A stretch of DNA of 64,000 nucleotides from CAZDWZ01 sp964509425 (GTDB lineage Bacteria > Bdellovibrionota_C > UBA2361 > SZUA-149 > CAZDWZ01): NCBI GenBank assembly GCA_964509425.1, contig CAZDWZ010000006.1, forward strand, positions 186,001 to 250,000, read 5' to 3'. The translations under genes and the position numbers were made by a program. Shown piece by piece: positions 8,921 through 17,272 of the stretch (its first letter is position 1; every line of letters begins with the position of its first letter). The notes beneath the pieces were generated by a model. The model ran no database searches. It was given only the letters and a program-made list of their open reading frames with translations, and had not been told where the DNA came from.

Positions 8921-9976
8921 TTACTTCGGCTGAGCAGCTGCTCCCTGCCCCTTTTGATACTGATTCACAGCAGCGAGGTGATCCTTATACATCGCCGAGA
9001 ACTGATGGCTGCCGTCGCCACGCGCGACGAAATACAGATAATCGGTATCCTCGGGGTAAAGGGCCGCGCGAATCGACTCGAGGCCGGGGCTGCAAATCGG
9101 CGTCGGCGGAAGGCCGGTGTTCAGATAGGTATTAAAATCGGAAGGAGTTTTCAAATCTTCCTTCGTGAGATTCCCGTTGAAATCTCTGATTCCATAAATA
9201 ACGGTCGGATCGCTTTGAAGTGGCATGCCGATCCTCATCCGGTTGTGAAATACCGAAGATATCGTCGGACGTTCACTGGCGACCCCGGTCTCTTTCTCGA
9301 TGATGGACGCGAGCGTCATCACCTGCACCACAGAGAGATTGATCTCGGCCGCGCGCTTCTTCCAACCCGCCAGCTTGTCGTCGACTTCCGTCTTCCACTG
9401 AGCAACCATCCGGCGAATCATTTCCCCCGCCGTCACCGGCCGAGAGAAGCTATACGTCTCAGGAAAGACAAATCCCTCCAAGGTCACCGCGGGGATGCCG
9501 AGGTCGGCGATGAGGTTCCGATCGCTGAGCGCAAGCTTCACATCATCGGCAGTCACGAGCCCGCTTTTCGAGAGGAGCATCGGGAGGTCAATAATTCTCG
9601 TGCCCGGCGTCACCGTCACATCGTGCTTCACGATTTTTCCGGACAGCAAAATGTCGAGAATCTGAACTGGCCGCATTCCGGGGGAAAGCTCGTATTCACC
9701 GGCCAAGATTTTTAACGAGTCGTCGTCCTTGCTGCGGAATTTGCTGAGATAGAAAACGGAATACCAATGCTTGATGAGGGATCGCGACTCAAGCTCTTTG
9801 GAAATTGATTTGATGTTTCCGCCTTTCAGGACTTCGAACAAGACAGGGGTCGTGTCGCCCGGGGCCACAGGAGATATGAAGTTACTCCGAAACCAAAGAA
9901 GGACAACCAACAGACCGATGAGAAAAGGGATAAAATAAACCCCGATCCTCCCGAGGGCGGTCAAAAATCTAGTCAT
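8921..9976 (-). CDS. mltG: Endolytic murein transglycosylase MltG
   Basis: Membrane-anchored lytic transglycosylase that cuts nascent glycan strands and sets their length. Start ATG at 9976 overlaps the ruvX stop (ATGA), giving 351 residues. A single N-terminal helix (about 12-29) is followed by a LysM-like segment (VKHDVTVTPGTRIIDLP) and the YceG/MltG domain. Key family motifs are FVFPETYSF (169-177) and ASIIEKET, whose first glutamate (E227) is the catalytic one, then LQSDPTVIYG and a C-terminal TPICSPG/ALYP block. All are intact. Pairing with ruvX is common in bacteria, and the downstream PBP1A gene is functionally coherent. Confidence 0.95.
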   Translation of the reverse strand: MTRFLTALGRIGVYFIPFLIGLLVVLLWFRSNFISPVAPGDTTPVLFEVLKGGNIKSISKELESRSLIKHWYSVFYLSKFRSKDDDSLKILAGEYELSPGMRPVQILDILLSGKIVKHDVTVTPGTRIIDLPMLLSKSGLVTADDVKLALSDRNLIADLGIPAVTLEGFVFPETYSFSRPVTAGEMIRRMVAQWKTEVDDKLAGWKKRAAEINLSVVQVMTLASIIEKETGVASERPTISSVFHNRMRIGMPLQSDPTVIYGIRDFNGNLTKEDLKTPSDFNTYLNTGLPPTPICSPGLESIRAALYPEDTDYLYFVARGDGSHQFSAMYKDHLAAVNQYQKGQGAAAQPK

Positions 9977-10428
9977 AGTGAACTGATGTAACTCTCGAGA
10001 ATCACAGCGGCAGATACTCGATCCAACGCGGCGTGACAATCTCTATTTTTAAGTCCGGACCCGGCGAGAACCCGTTCCGCCTGTCCCGTCGAGAAACGCT
10101 CATCCCAAAAAACGACCTCCAAGGAATCACCCATTCCCTTCTTCTTCATGCCGGTTTTCAGTTTGACGACGAATGCCTCAACTTTCTTCGCCTGGGGCCC
10201 ATGCTCGCCGGAGAGCTCGAGCGGCAATCCAACGACCAGCCGCTTTACCTCCCGCTCGACGATGAGCTGGATGAGCTTCTCAACACCACCATTCTGTCGG
10301 TCAATGGTGCAGAGCGGCTGGGCAATCATACACAGGGGGTCGCTCACGGCGACACCCACGCGGGCATCGCCCACGTCAAACGCCATAATTCTGCCTTCCG
10401 GCTTCCGGTTTTCCGCGGCCGTCATCAT
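9973..10428 (-). CDS. ruvX: Putative Holliday junction resolvase RuvX (YqgF)
   Basis: Small cytoplasmic RNase H-fold protein of the YqgF/RuvX family, linked to pre-16S rRNA 5' end processing and Holliday junction resolution. Visible motifs are the first acidic strand MAFDVGDARVGVAVSD, the central VVGLPLELSGEHGPQ, the FWDERFSTGQAE block and the terminal LDRVSAAVILESYI with its aspartate. Length 151 is typical. Two ATGs lie next to each other at 10425 and 10428. It is the first gene of the long minus-strand envelope operon; the stop overlaps the mltG start. Confidence 0.92.
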   Translation of the reverse strand: MMTAAENRKPEGRIMAFDVGDARVGVAVSDPLCMIAQPLCTIDRQNGGVEKLIQLIVEREVKRLVVGLPLELSGEHGPQAKKVEAFVVKLKTGMKKKGMGDSLEVVFWDERFSTGQAERVLAGSGLKNRDCHAALDRVSAAVILESYISSL

Positions 10429-10736
10429 CGATAGGGCAGTAGAATATTATAGAAATTAGGTCAAATTTCGGGGTCCGCGTCCAGACCACGAGCGGAAGGG
10501 GCTTGCTCCCGGCCGCTTCGCGGATCCCTCTCTGCTTCTCCGCCGGAGACCCGTCATGAACACCAGGGTCAGATGGCGTGGGGTCGGAGAAGTCAAAACG
10601 CGGACGGTAATCGAGAGAGAATCTTACCTCTCACTGCCGCCCCTTTTTTTACCTCGCACTACCCTCCTCGATCGAAAGCCTCCGCAGCGTCAAAACGTCA
10701 GAATATTCCCGAGAGAAAAAAGAAGAGGCGGAACAT
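10429..10736. other. Divergent intergenic region
   Basis: Lies between minus-strand ruvX and a plus-strand small gene, so promoters for both should be here. An imperfect GC-rich hairpin (GAGCGG...CCGCTTC, about 10489-10520) is visible. No convincing open frame. Confidence 0.35.
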
Positions 10737-10949
10737 ATGACCATCTCGATTCGAGAGTTCTCAATCCTCATCTACATAGGAATTTTTTTGCTGCTTCCGA
10801 TCGGGAGGATAATTTCACGCACCGGACACTCAGGATGGCTATCGCTGCTCGTTCTCGTTCCGGGTGTCAATTATCTGCTCCTCATTTACGTTGCGTTCAG
10901 CGAGTGGCCTGTTGAACGAAAACAACGTTCTGTTTCAACGCAAGCATAA
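10737..10949 (+). CDS. Small two-helix membrane protein
   Basis: Seventy-residue protein with two hydrophobic helices (about 8-22 and 33-52) joined by a short loop RIISRTGHSGW. The ATG at 10737 is preceded by an AAGAGGCGG ribosome binding site. The pattern of basic/glycine loop, then a Trp-Leu-rich second helix with PGVNYLLLIYVAF and SEWP at the end, resembles the widespread short inner-membrane proteins with a GW-helix-VP-N-SEWP layout; no function is known. It stands alone and is too short for finer assignment. Confidence 0.7.
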   Translation: MTISIREFSILIYIGIFLLLPIGRIISRTGHSGWLSLLVLVPGVNYLLLIYVAFSEWPVERKQRSVSTQA

Positions 10950-11262
10950 AATTTTCGCTGCTCTCAGAAAAATTTTTGCCGATCGAGCCTCGAGGGCAAA
11001 AACGGAATTTTTTCCGCGAAACGCGACGCCGCAACCTCACTCAAAATATTTTCAGAATAGCAATCGATACGGTCTGCTATTTTCAAATATGATCTGTTGA
11101 ATCGACGCTTAACCGATCCACCACGGTGGAAATTTTTTCCAATCGTTTCATCTTCTTTCTTGACAATAGCTCTCGAAGGCCTAGGGCTTTGAATCCAAGT
11201 GCGTTCAATGATACTGAACGCCTTTCGCTAAGGGGCATTTGCCTGCAATCAGAGTGGAGTTC
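10950..11262 (+). other. Leader region of the M23 peptidase gene
   Basis: AT-richer than its neighbours, with no supported gene. A short CCAC-CACG-GTGG hairpin followed by a T-run near 11117-11140 could be a weak terminator or leader structure. Confidence 0.3.
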
Positions 11263-12681
11263 ATGTCGAAGCCCGAGATTCACAGCCACGATATTCCTGA
11301 GTTCGAACGACGTTCGGAAGGAAATCTGCGCCGCGCGAGACCCGAGTTAAAAGTTCTGGAGCGGAGCTTCGAACCGAGTGAGCCCGAGGGTCCTCGTCCG
11401 GGGCGTTACATCGCGCTCTTCGTGCTCCTCCTCTCTGCAGTCGCCGGAGCAACTTGGTACAAGCTCTCTCTGCAGCGAAATGTCACCGGAGTGTTTCCAG
11501 CATTCCAGTTTTCTGAAGCCGCTCCTGCGGCCGTTGAGTTCCCGCTTTACGGACGTGCGTGGGTCATTCACAAGACGAAGAACGGCGATACTTTCGCCGG
11601 CGTCTCGAAGAAGTTCGGACTCGACAATCTCGATATCAACGGAGCAATTCAGTCGGTTCGCGGCTTGCCCGCGGAATACAGCTTACAAAAGAAGCTGCAG
11701 ACCGGACGAATCATGAAGTTCCAATTCAATGCGTCCGGCCGCCTCTCGCAGCTTGTGTGGCAACCCGAAGCAAACCGCGAAATGATCATTCGTCGCGCGA
11801 AACAGGGTGGATTCGTCGCGAAGGTCGCGAGTCTCCGTGGAGTCGTTCGCGAGCACGTCGCCGTAGGAACGATAACCTCATCTTTTGCGGCTGCGGCGAC
11901 AGAAGCCGGCGTGAGCTATGACGTCGTCGACGAGCTTGTCGATTTGTTCAGTAACCGAATCGAGTTCAATAAAGACTTCCAGAAAGGCGACCGCTTTACC
12001 GTCATCTACCGCATGCCGGTACTTCGCGATGGAAGTCCCGGAGGAGATCCGCAGATTCTCGCGGCGGCTCTCGAAGTAAAAGGCGAACATCTCGTGGCCG
12101 CCCGCTACGTCGGCAGCGATGGAAAGCCAAGATACTTCGATGAGAAGGGAAACTTACTCGGCAATTCCTTTCTACGATATCCGCTGAAGTTCTCACGCAT
12201 CTCCAGCTATTTTTCCGAAGCCCGTTTCCATCCGGTTCTGAAGTTCACGAGACCGCATAACGGAATTGACTTCGCGGCTCCGACGGGAACACCGGTTCGA
12301 ACGGTTGCTGACGGATTCGTTATCTTCTCCGGCGCGAAGGGCGGGAACGGAAACATGGTGAAAATTCGCCACAACACCCGCTACTCGACGGCGTATCTCC
12401 ATCTCTCCTCAATCGCGAAGGGGATTAAAAACGGTGCACACGTGCAGCGAGGACAGGTCATCGGCGCGGTGGGAATGACGGGACTGGCGACGGGACCGCA
12501 TCTCCATTTTAGTTTCTACGATGGCGACAACTACATCAACCCGCTGAAGGTGAACCTCCCGATGCTCGATTCCCTCGACCCAGGGACGAACATGGACGCG
12601 AATTACTTGAAGCGCGTTATCTTTACTCTCGATCACTATCAGAAAGTGACGCTGAGCAAATTCTACTCGGGCGAAGAGTAG
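11263..12681 (+). CDS. M23 family peptidoglycan endopeptidase, membrane anchored
   Basis: Predicted LytM/MepM-type zinc endopeptidase that cuts peptidoglycan cross-links in the periplasm. ATG at 11263 with GGAG five nt upstream is preferred over a TTG 24 nt earlier. The order is a charged cytoplasmic start (1-47), one membrane helix (48-64), a LysM/OapA-like segment (VIHKTKNGDTFAGVSKKF, 101-118), a second beta domain (about 200-290) and the M23 domain (about 305-435). Zinc and catalytic residues are intact: H332 and D336 in HNGIDF, H380 in AYLH, and H413/H415 in GPHLHF. The MepM-like layout and 472-residue length agree. It is monocistronic and ends just before a palindromic repeat. Confidence 0.92.
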   Translation: MSKPEIHSHDIPEFERRSEGNLRRARPELKVLERSFEPSEPEGPRPGRYIALFVLLLSAVAGATWYKLSLQRNVTGVFPAFQFSEAAPAAVEFPLYGRAWVIHKTKNGDTFAGVSKKFGLDNLDINGAIQSVRGLPAEYSLQKKLQTGRIMKFQFNASGRLSQLVWQPEANREMIIRRAKQGGFVAKVASLRGVVREHVAVGTITSSFAAAATEAGVSYDVVDELVDLFSNRIEFNKDFQKGDRFTVIYRMPVLRDGSPGGDPQILAAALEVKGEHLVAARYVGSDGKPRYFDEKGNLLGNSFLRYPLKFSRISSYFSEARFHPVLKFTRPHNGIDFAAPTGTPVRTVADGFVIFSGAKGGNGNMVKIRHNTRYSTAYLHLSSIAKGIKNGAHVQRGQVIGAVGMTGLATGPHLHFSFYDGDNYINPLKVNLPMLDSLDPGTNMDANYLKRVIFTLDHYQKVTLSKFYSGEE

Positions 12682-12700
12682 CGAAGCCCCCACATCCGAT

Positions 12701-12821
12701 CTCTGTGGCTCTGTGCCTCTGTGGTTCTGTGCCTCTGTGGTTCAACAGGCGTTGCGAGCCAGGTCGTAACGACGCAGTGATTTGCGTTTCTATTGAACCA
12801 CAGAGGCACAGTGGCACAGAG
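12701..12821. repeat. Dispersed palindromic repeat, copy A
   Basis: Long imperfect inverted repeat: left arm ...CTGTGCCTCTGTGGTTCAA (with an internal tandem duplication of CTGTGCCTCTGTGGTT), about 48-nt loop, right arm TTGAACCACAGAGGCACA... A second copy lies at 21723-21856. The loops also align when one copy is reverse-complemented (shared CCAGGTCG core), so this is one element in two orientations. Translated, its arms give the NHRGTEAQRH-type spurious peptides common in environmental genomes. It sits between convergent genes. Confidence 0.8.
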
Positions 12822-12840
12822 TAAACAGAGAGGGGTTGGG

Positions 12841-13623
12841 TTAGTTTGAGCGGGGACCCCTCCAAAACCGATACACCGCGAGTCCGATTACGCAGACTCC
12901 GCACACCAGTCGCGCGAAGAATAGAAAAGCCCCGACCGTTCTATCTCGTCTTTCCTCCTCCACCCTGCGCGGTCGCTTCCGGTCCAGAATATACCTAACG
13001 ATAAGCGCCGACTGGTGACGGAGCTCGCGGCGCGGGTTCCGCCGCGGATACTCTGAAAGATAACTCGTCACCTCGAGCGACAAGTCTTTCTTTACGTCGA
13101 GAAAATCGTCGAAAAGCTGAATGAGATAGAGGAGGCTGCCGATTTGTTCGAAGCTTCGGTGCGACCGGTCACCACCCCACGTGAAAAGCTTTTCGTAAAG
13201 AAGCCGCAATGATTCTTCCCGCCGCTCTCGGGTCAAGCGAAGTCGGGCCGCTTTTGCAGCCGGAAGAAAAAATGAAGACGTGATCCGTCGCTGCTCCGAC
13301 ACATACGCGCGAACGTCTTCCTCGCTAATTCCGGCTGCATCTAAGCGAGAGAGCACGGACTCGATGGTCGAAATGGAAAGCGGCTTCCGATCTATGACAC
13401 GATTGAGAAACGCGAATGTCCAAATCAGGAAGGAAGTCCTTTGAAGATCATGCCGGGACTGAAGAGTTCCGGAGGAGCGGCAGACATAGTGATACCAACC
13501 GACGGCAAGCACGCGGAGCGGCGTTCCCGGTTCGGAAGTGAACAACAGAGGAACTGAGGAAACTCCGGCAGCCGATAACCGGTAGAGTGTGCGTGAAGAA
13601 TTTGTGACTGTTCTTACAATCAT
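12841..13623 (-). CDS. Putative class 1 isoprenoid synthase-like protein with C-terminal membrane helix
   Basis: 260-residue protein, mostly helical, with an aspartate-rich motif LFDDFLDVKKD (D172, D173, D176) resembling the first Asp-rich motif of class 1 isoprenoid enzymes, placed after a helix GSLLYLIQ as in that fold. A single hydrophobic helix (about 228-250) near the end should anchor it in the membrane. ATG at 13623 has a weak ribosome binding site; extending the frame upstream would run into the antisense of the next gene. It is the last gene of the five-gene operon that starts at 17111. The second Asp motif is not evident, so catalysis on prenyl diphosphates is only a suggestion; an unrelated helical protein remains possible. 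Confidence 0.6.
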   Translation of the reverse strand: MIVRTVTNSSRTLYRLSAAGVSSVPLLFTSEPGTPLRVLAVGWYHYVCRSSGTLQSRHDLQRTSFLIWTFAFLNRVIDRKPLSISTIESVLSRLDAAGISEEDVRAYVSEQRRITSSFFLPAAKAARLRLTRERREESLRLLYEKLFTWGGDRSHRSFEQIGSLLYLIQLFDDFLDVKKDLSLEVTSYLSEYPRRNPRRELRHQSALIVRYILDRKRPRRVEEERRDRTVGAFLFFARLVCGVCVIGLAVYRFWRGPRSN

Positions 13624-13664
13624 GAACGACACATCGTTTTCGTGCCGGAAGCCTCGTGACGCAT

Positions 13665-13991
13665 TTAGCGCACCAGACAAACCCCAACCGTCACGAGGAC
13701 TACTCCGGCAAGCTGCCGAACCGAATATGCCTCGCCAAGAAACACTATCGCTGCCGCCGCTACCAGCACAATGCGAAGCGACGAAAATGCATTTGCCCAA
13801 GTGAGGGTGTCCCGCGCGAGAATCCACGGCCAGACAACACCGGAAACGCACCACGAGATCATCGCGACGATTCCCCAAAATGTGAAAAATGGCTCAAACG
13901 TTAACCGGTGATCGGTGCCGGCCGCGAGCTTCATCCCGAGATACCCGAGCACCGAGGTTGCGAAATAAACAATCCAGAGCACGATGGTCAT
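13665..13991 (-). CDS. Small four-helix transporter (SMR/EamA-half type)
   Basis: 108 residues forming four membrane helices, the layout of small multidrug resistance and ArnE/ArnF-like half-EamA proteins. The last two helices (ANAFSSLRIVLVAAAAIVFLG, then LAGVVLVTVGVCLV) carry the usual Ala/Gly-rich packing, and an E in FLGEAYS is in the position of the conserved glutamate-containing loop of this superfamily. The first-helix glutamate of true EmrE pumps is absent, so a lipid-carrier flippase subunit is more likely than a drug pump. ATG at 13991 overlaps the phosphoesterase stop (ATGA). Confidence 0.72.
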   Translation of the reverse strand: MTIVLWIVYFATSVLGYLGMKLAAGTDHRLTFEPFFTFWGIVAMISWCVSGVVWPWILARDTLTWANAFSSLRIVLVAAAAIVFLGEAYSVRQLAGVVLVTVGVCLVR

Positions 13992-14797
13992 AACATTACC
14001 TCACAGTACAAAATCTCCCGAGGACATCGCCAACGAATAGGAACAAAATCAACAGCTCCCCTCGATACGAGCAGAGTACCCACTCGCGCTTTGCTTCGAA
14101 GCACGTTCCACCGATAGGCAAATCCACCCGGATACATCTTTCCCCGGTGCGTCCACCACACCACCTGCCCTCCGTGAATATGTCCCGCGAAAACAAGGTC
14201 GAAGAGGTCTCCGGCGGATGAGAACACAGACGGGTCGTGCGCACAGAGTATTCGAAAGTCTGCTTCCGTCTTAACTGCTGAAGAGGGCGCAAAGACGCCT
14301 ACCCTGCGGTTGTCGCGATGCCAGAAATATCCTTCGTCCGGCAGCCACTTTCCGCCGCTTTTGAGAACGGCGTCGCGAACCACGTTCTCGCCAACCAGAA
14401 CATCGTGATTGCCGGGCATGGCAAGCACGGGCGAGAGGTCTGCTTGTTTTCGCACGAATTCTGAAAAAACCGAAAGCGAACGAAGATCTTCGACCAGGTC
14501 GCCTCCAAGAAGGAGCAGGTCTCTTGGAACATTTCTGAGGGCCGCTTCGAGCTGTCCTCGAAGTTCTTCATCCCAGCGAGGATGAAAGTGAAGGTCGCTC
14601 AAGTAGACAATGCGAAGAGGCGACTCCGATCCTTGAACGGTAATCGCTTCCCGTCTCAGCAAGATTGGCTTTGAAAGTGCGATCTCAAGATGGCCCCGCG
14701 AGAGCGTTTTCCAGAATCTCCGAAGTCGCTTCGACCAAAGCAGGTGGTTGATCGCGGTAAATTCGAAGAAAAGAAAAAATAGACGCTCGAAGCTCAC
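13988..14797 (-). CDS. Metallophosphoesterase, membrane associated
   Basis: Calcineurin-like phosphoesterase with the complete metal-ligand set: SDLHFH, GGDLVED, PGNHD, the histidine in CAHDP, and GHIHGGQ. The N-terminal 50 residues contain a hydrophobic patch (LFFLFFEFTAINHLLW) that may bind the membrane. The GHIHGGQ ending and overall 269-residue length match the YkuE/LpxG-like group, some of which act on lipid-linked diphosphates. Start is GTG at 14797, overlapping the upstream permease stop (GTGA). Its place between ABC genes and an SMR-like protein suggests envelope lipid work; the substrate cannot be read from sequence. Confidence 0.88.
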   Translation of the reverse strand: MSFERLFFLFFEFTAINHLLWSKRLRRFWKTLSRGHLEIALSKPILLRREAITVQGSESPLRIVYLSDLHFHPRWDEELRGQLEAALRNVPRDLLLLGGDLVEDLRSLSVFSEFVRKQADLSPVLAMPGNHDVLVGENVVRDAVLKSGGKWLPDEGYFWHRDNRRVGVFAPSSAVKTEADFRILCAHDPSVFSSAGDLFDLVFAGHIHGGQVVWWTHRGKMYPGGFAYRWNVLRSKARVGTLLVSRGAVDFVPIRWRCPREILYCEVML

Positions 14798-16173
14798 GAG
14801 CCTTTCGAATTACTCTTAAAAAGCGCGCTCGAGAACAAATATATGCTCGCGAAGCAGAGAGGCAGCGCGAGCACCACGCTCCACCAGCCTTGTTTCACTC
14901 CGCCAATTCCCGGCCAGAATAAAGGGAGCACGACGGATTTGATCGAAATAATCGCGATACATCCCGGCACGATGGCATACAGACACGCGAGGTAAAACGC
15001 GAACGCCAAATCATTTCGCGGATGGCGAGGATTTCGAAGATGTATTGAGAGCAGCAAGCAGCCGTCGCGAATTATGAAGAGGGTGACAATCACCGCAATC
15101 ACTCGAAAATCCGCTATTGTTCCCTTGAACATTGGATCAGTTGCGCCCTTGAACATGGGGTACTGCAGGTCGCCCGGAAGCAACAAGATAGCGGCGAGCG
15201 CAAGAAGCATCACCGGAAGGCTACAGAGCCAGCACGAGACGAGGTGAGACGGGAAGACCTCACCGGGGCGATAGCTGAGAACCTTCCGGAGCGACACCGT
15301 GTCTTTGTCTTCTCGAAAGAGATTGACGTAGGTGCCGGTGGCGGCTGTGCAAAAGAGGACGAAGAAAAACAGAGTGATCGACGGCGTCTGTGAAACAAGC
15401 GGGGTGAAATAGAGGGCCACGTAAAATAAAAAACCAAGCCACGCCCAAGGCCCGAAGCGGAACTGAAGCTCCGCCCGGAGTGCGCGGTAACATCCTACGA
15501 CGCACCAAGCCGTCCACACGAACAGCGATACATCAATAAACAGGAGAAGCGGCAGGTTGAACCCCCACCAGTTGATCGTTGAGGACAAGAGGGCATCGTA
15601 ATCAACGCCGTTTTTCGATCGAAAGAACGAATGTGTGAGCCCGGAATACACCGAGGAGAGAACAAAGAAGAGAAAAATTCCACGAGCAAACCGATTCGTC
15701 GGTCGCCTCACGGCACGAAGCGTCCGTGCCGATTCGACGCTGTTCATCACCGAGAATGCAAGAAGCGCAATATACGCCGACAACCAATGGTAGACCCAAT
15801 GCGCGACGGCAAAAAATGGCACATCGAGAGCGCTGGCTGCCATCAAATAGAACACGAAGCAAATGAGGACGCAGTACCACTGGAAAACGGGAGCACCGAA
15901 AATTTTACCGACCGCGAGAGAGAAAGCGCCTTGCGGCGACAAACGCTGCCAATCCCAAGTGTTCCGGGTAACCTCCTCACTCACGGAGAGCGCCGACTGC
16001 CCCATCGCCCAGATACACAAAATAGCCATGATCGAGTTCACCCAGATCATGAGCGCTTGTGGGCCTTGTCCAACGTTCAGCGAATAAAAAGTAAATCCCA
16101 ATACGACCGGGCCGAGGACGAGCCGTGTTGTTGAGAGATCGCTCCAAATGTAACGGCGAATTTCCGCGTTCAT
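14794..16173 (-). CDS. Multi-pass ABC transporter permease
   Basis: 459 residues with about ten to twelve hydrophobic helices. It directly follows an ABC ATPase gene (ATGA overlap at 16170-16173), which is the main reason for calling it the permease. Near residue 66 the segment SEEVTRNTWDWQRLSP is the cytoplasmic coupling loop common to ABC-2-like permeases that have an E...NTW(D/E)...R.SP pattern. The middle contains a second polar loop (LFREDKDTVSLRKVLSYRP). It does not match well-known exporter subfamilies by eye. Cargo unknown. Confidence 0.8.
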   Translation of the reverse strand: MNAEIRRYIWSDLSTTRLVLGPVVLGFTFYSLNVGQGPQALMIWVNSIMAILCIWAMGQSALSVSEEVTRNTWDWQRLSPQGAFSLAVGKIFGAPVFQWYCVLICFVFYLMAASALDVPFFAVAHWVYHWLSAYIALLAFSVMNSVESARTLRAVRRPTNRFARGIFLFFVLSSVYSGLTHSFFRSKNGVDYDALLSSTINWWGFNLPLLLFIDVSLFVWTAWCVVGCYRALRAELQFRFGPWAWLGFLFYVALYFTPLVSQTPSITLFFFVLFCTAATGTYVNLFREDKDTVSLRKVLSYRPGEVFPSHLVSCWLCSLPVMLLALAAILLLPGDLQYPMFKGATDPMFKGTIADFRVIAVIVTLFIIRDGCLLLSIHLRNPRHPRNDLAFAFYLACLYAIVPGCIAIISIKSVVLPLFWPGIGGVKQGWWSVVLALPLCFASIYLFSSALFKSNSKGS

Positions 16174-17111
16174 ACCTTTTTTTGCTCCTCGATCTGACGG
16201 CGGTAGACCGCTTCCAATGAAACTCGCTCGACAGCAAATTCGAGCACCTGTGTGCCTTGATTAATTAATTCTCGCAGCAAATCGGCTTGCTGCTGCGGCG
16301 GTCCGCTAAATCGAAAGGAAATCGAATTCGGCTGCACTTCGAGAGTTGAAACCTCGGGCCTCGCACGCAGAATATTCTCGGCGGCAGAGTCACTTTGCAG
16401 CAGTTCGATTCTAATATTCACCGATTCCGCCCTGCTTTCGTGACCGACCACTTCGTCCCCGAGGATCTTGCCTTCGCGAAGCGTGAGCATTCGATCGGAG
16501 TAATCCTCCAGCTCGGCGAGAATATGGGATGAAACCAAAATGCAGAGTCCCTTCTCCCGTAAACCCCGGAATAAACCCGAGAGGTTTCCTCGAGCTTCTG
16601 GATCAAGCCCTGATGCCGGTTCGTCGAGAAGAAGCACTTTTGGTTGGTGAAGCAACGACAGGGCAACTCCGGTTCGTTGACGCTGCCCGCGCGAAAGCGA
16701 TCCGGCTCGTTGCTGGAGAAGCGGTCCCAAATCCAGCTCCCCCACGACCCGGTCGATCTCGCCGGAAAGGGCTTTTCCCGAGAGGTTGTGAATCGCCCCC
16801 TGATGCAAAAGGCATTGATGGACGCTCAGCTCATCGTAGAGCCCGAAGCTATCTGAGAGGTACCCGAGAGACTCGTGACATTTCCGCGGGTCGACTACTG
16901 TGTCGTACCCACTCACCCGAATCGCACCAGAGAACGGCTGATCGAGCGCCGCTAAACATCGGAGGAGCGTTGTTTTTCCGGATCCATTCGGCCCGACGAG
17001 AGCAGTCACGCTCCCGGGGTAGAGGGAAAAGCTGACCTGATGGAGGGCGCGCTTGTTCGGATACTCGAATGAAACGTCGACCGCTTCGAGGATGGGTGAA
17101 TGAGTTGTCAT
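16170..17111 (-). CDS. ABC transporter ATP-binding protein
   Basis: 313-residue ATPase with Walker A GPNGSGKTTL, signature LSRGQRQRTG, Walker B VLLLDEPASGLDP and switch histidine SSHIL. A C-terminal 80-residue extension (SVNIRIELLQSDSAAENIL... onward) resembles the accessory domain seen on drug/lipid exporter ATPases. I start at the ATG at 17111 because the fold begins immediately after it; an ATG 18 nt upstream is also possible, and longer starts would extend into the rlmD promoter region. First gene of the overlapping five-gene operon ending at 12841. Confidence 0.9.
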   Translation of the reverse strand: MTTHSPILEAVDVSFEYPNKRALHQVSFSLYPGSVTALVGPNGSGKTTLLRCLAALDQPFSGAIRVSGYDTVVDPRKCHESLGYLSDSFGLYDELSVHQCLLHQGAIHNLSGKALSGEIDRVVGELDLGPLLQQRAGSLSRGQRQRTGVALSLLHQPKVLLLDEPASGLDPEARGNLSGLFRGLREKGLCILVSSHILAELEDYSDRMLTLREGKILGDEVVGHESRAESVNIRIELLQSDSAAENILRARPEVSTLEVQPNSISFRFSGPPQQQADLLRELINQGTQVLEFAVERVSLEAVYRRQIEEQKKV

Positions 17112-17272
17112 GATACCGCTGTAAATCATCTCATTCCGGTGCGCTAGTTCTTTGAGGAACAGGCCAATCAATTGAAACGACCGCTCCTGCTCCGCTCGAA
17201 ATGACGCCTGATTTTCTCGATAGGCGCATCGCCGCCATGACAATAACCACCTCATTGTAGTAACCAAGGGTC

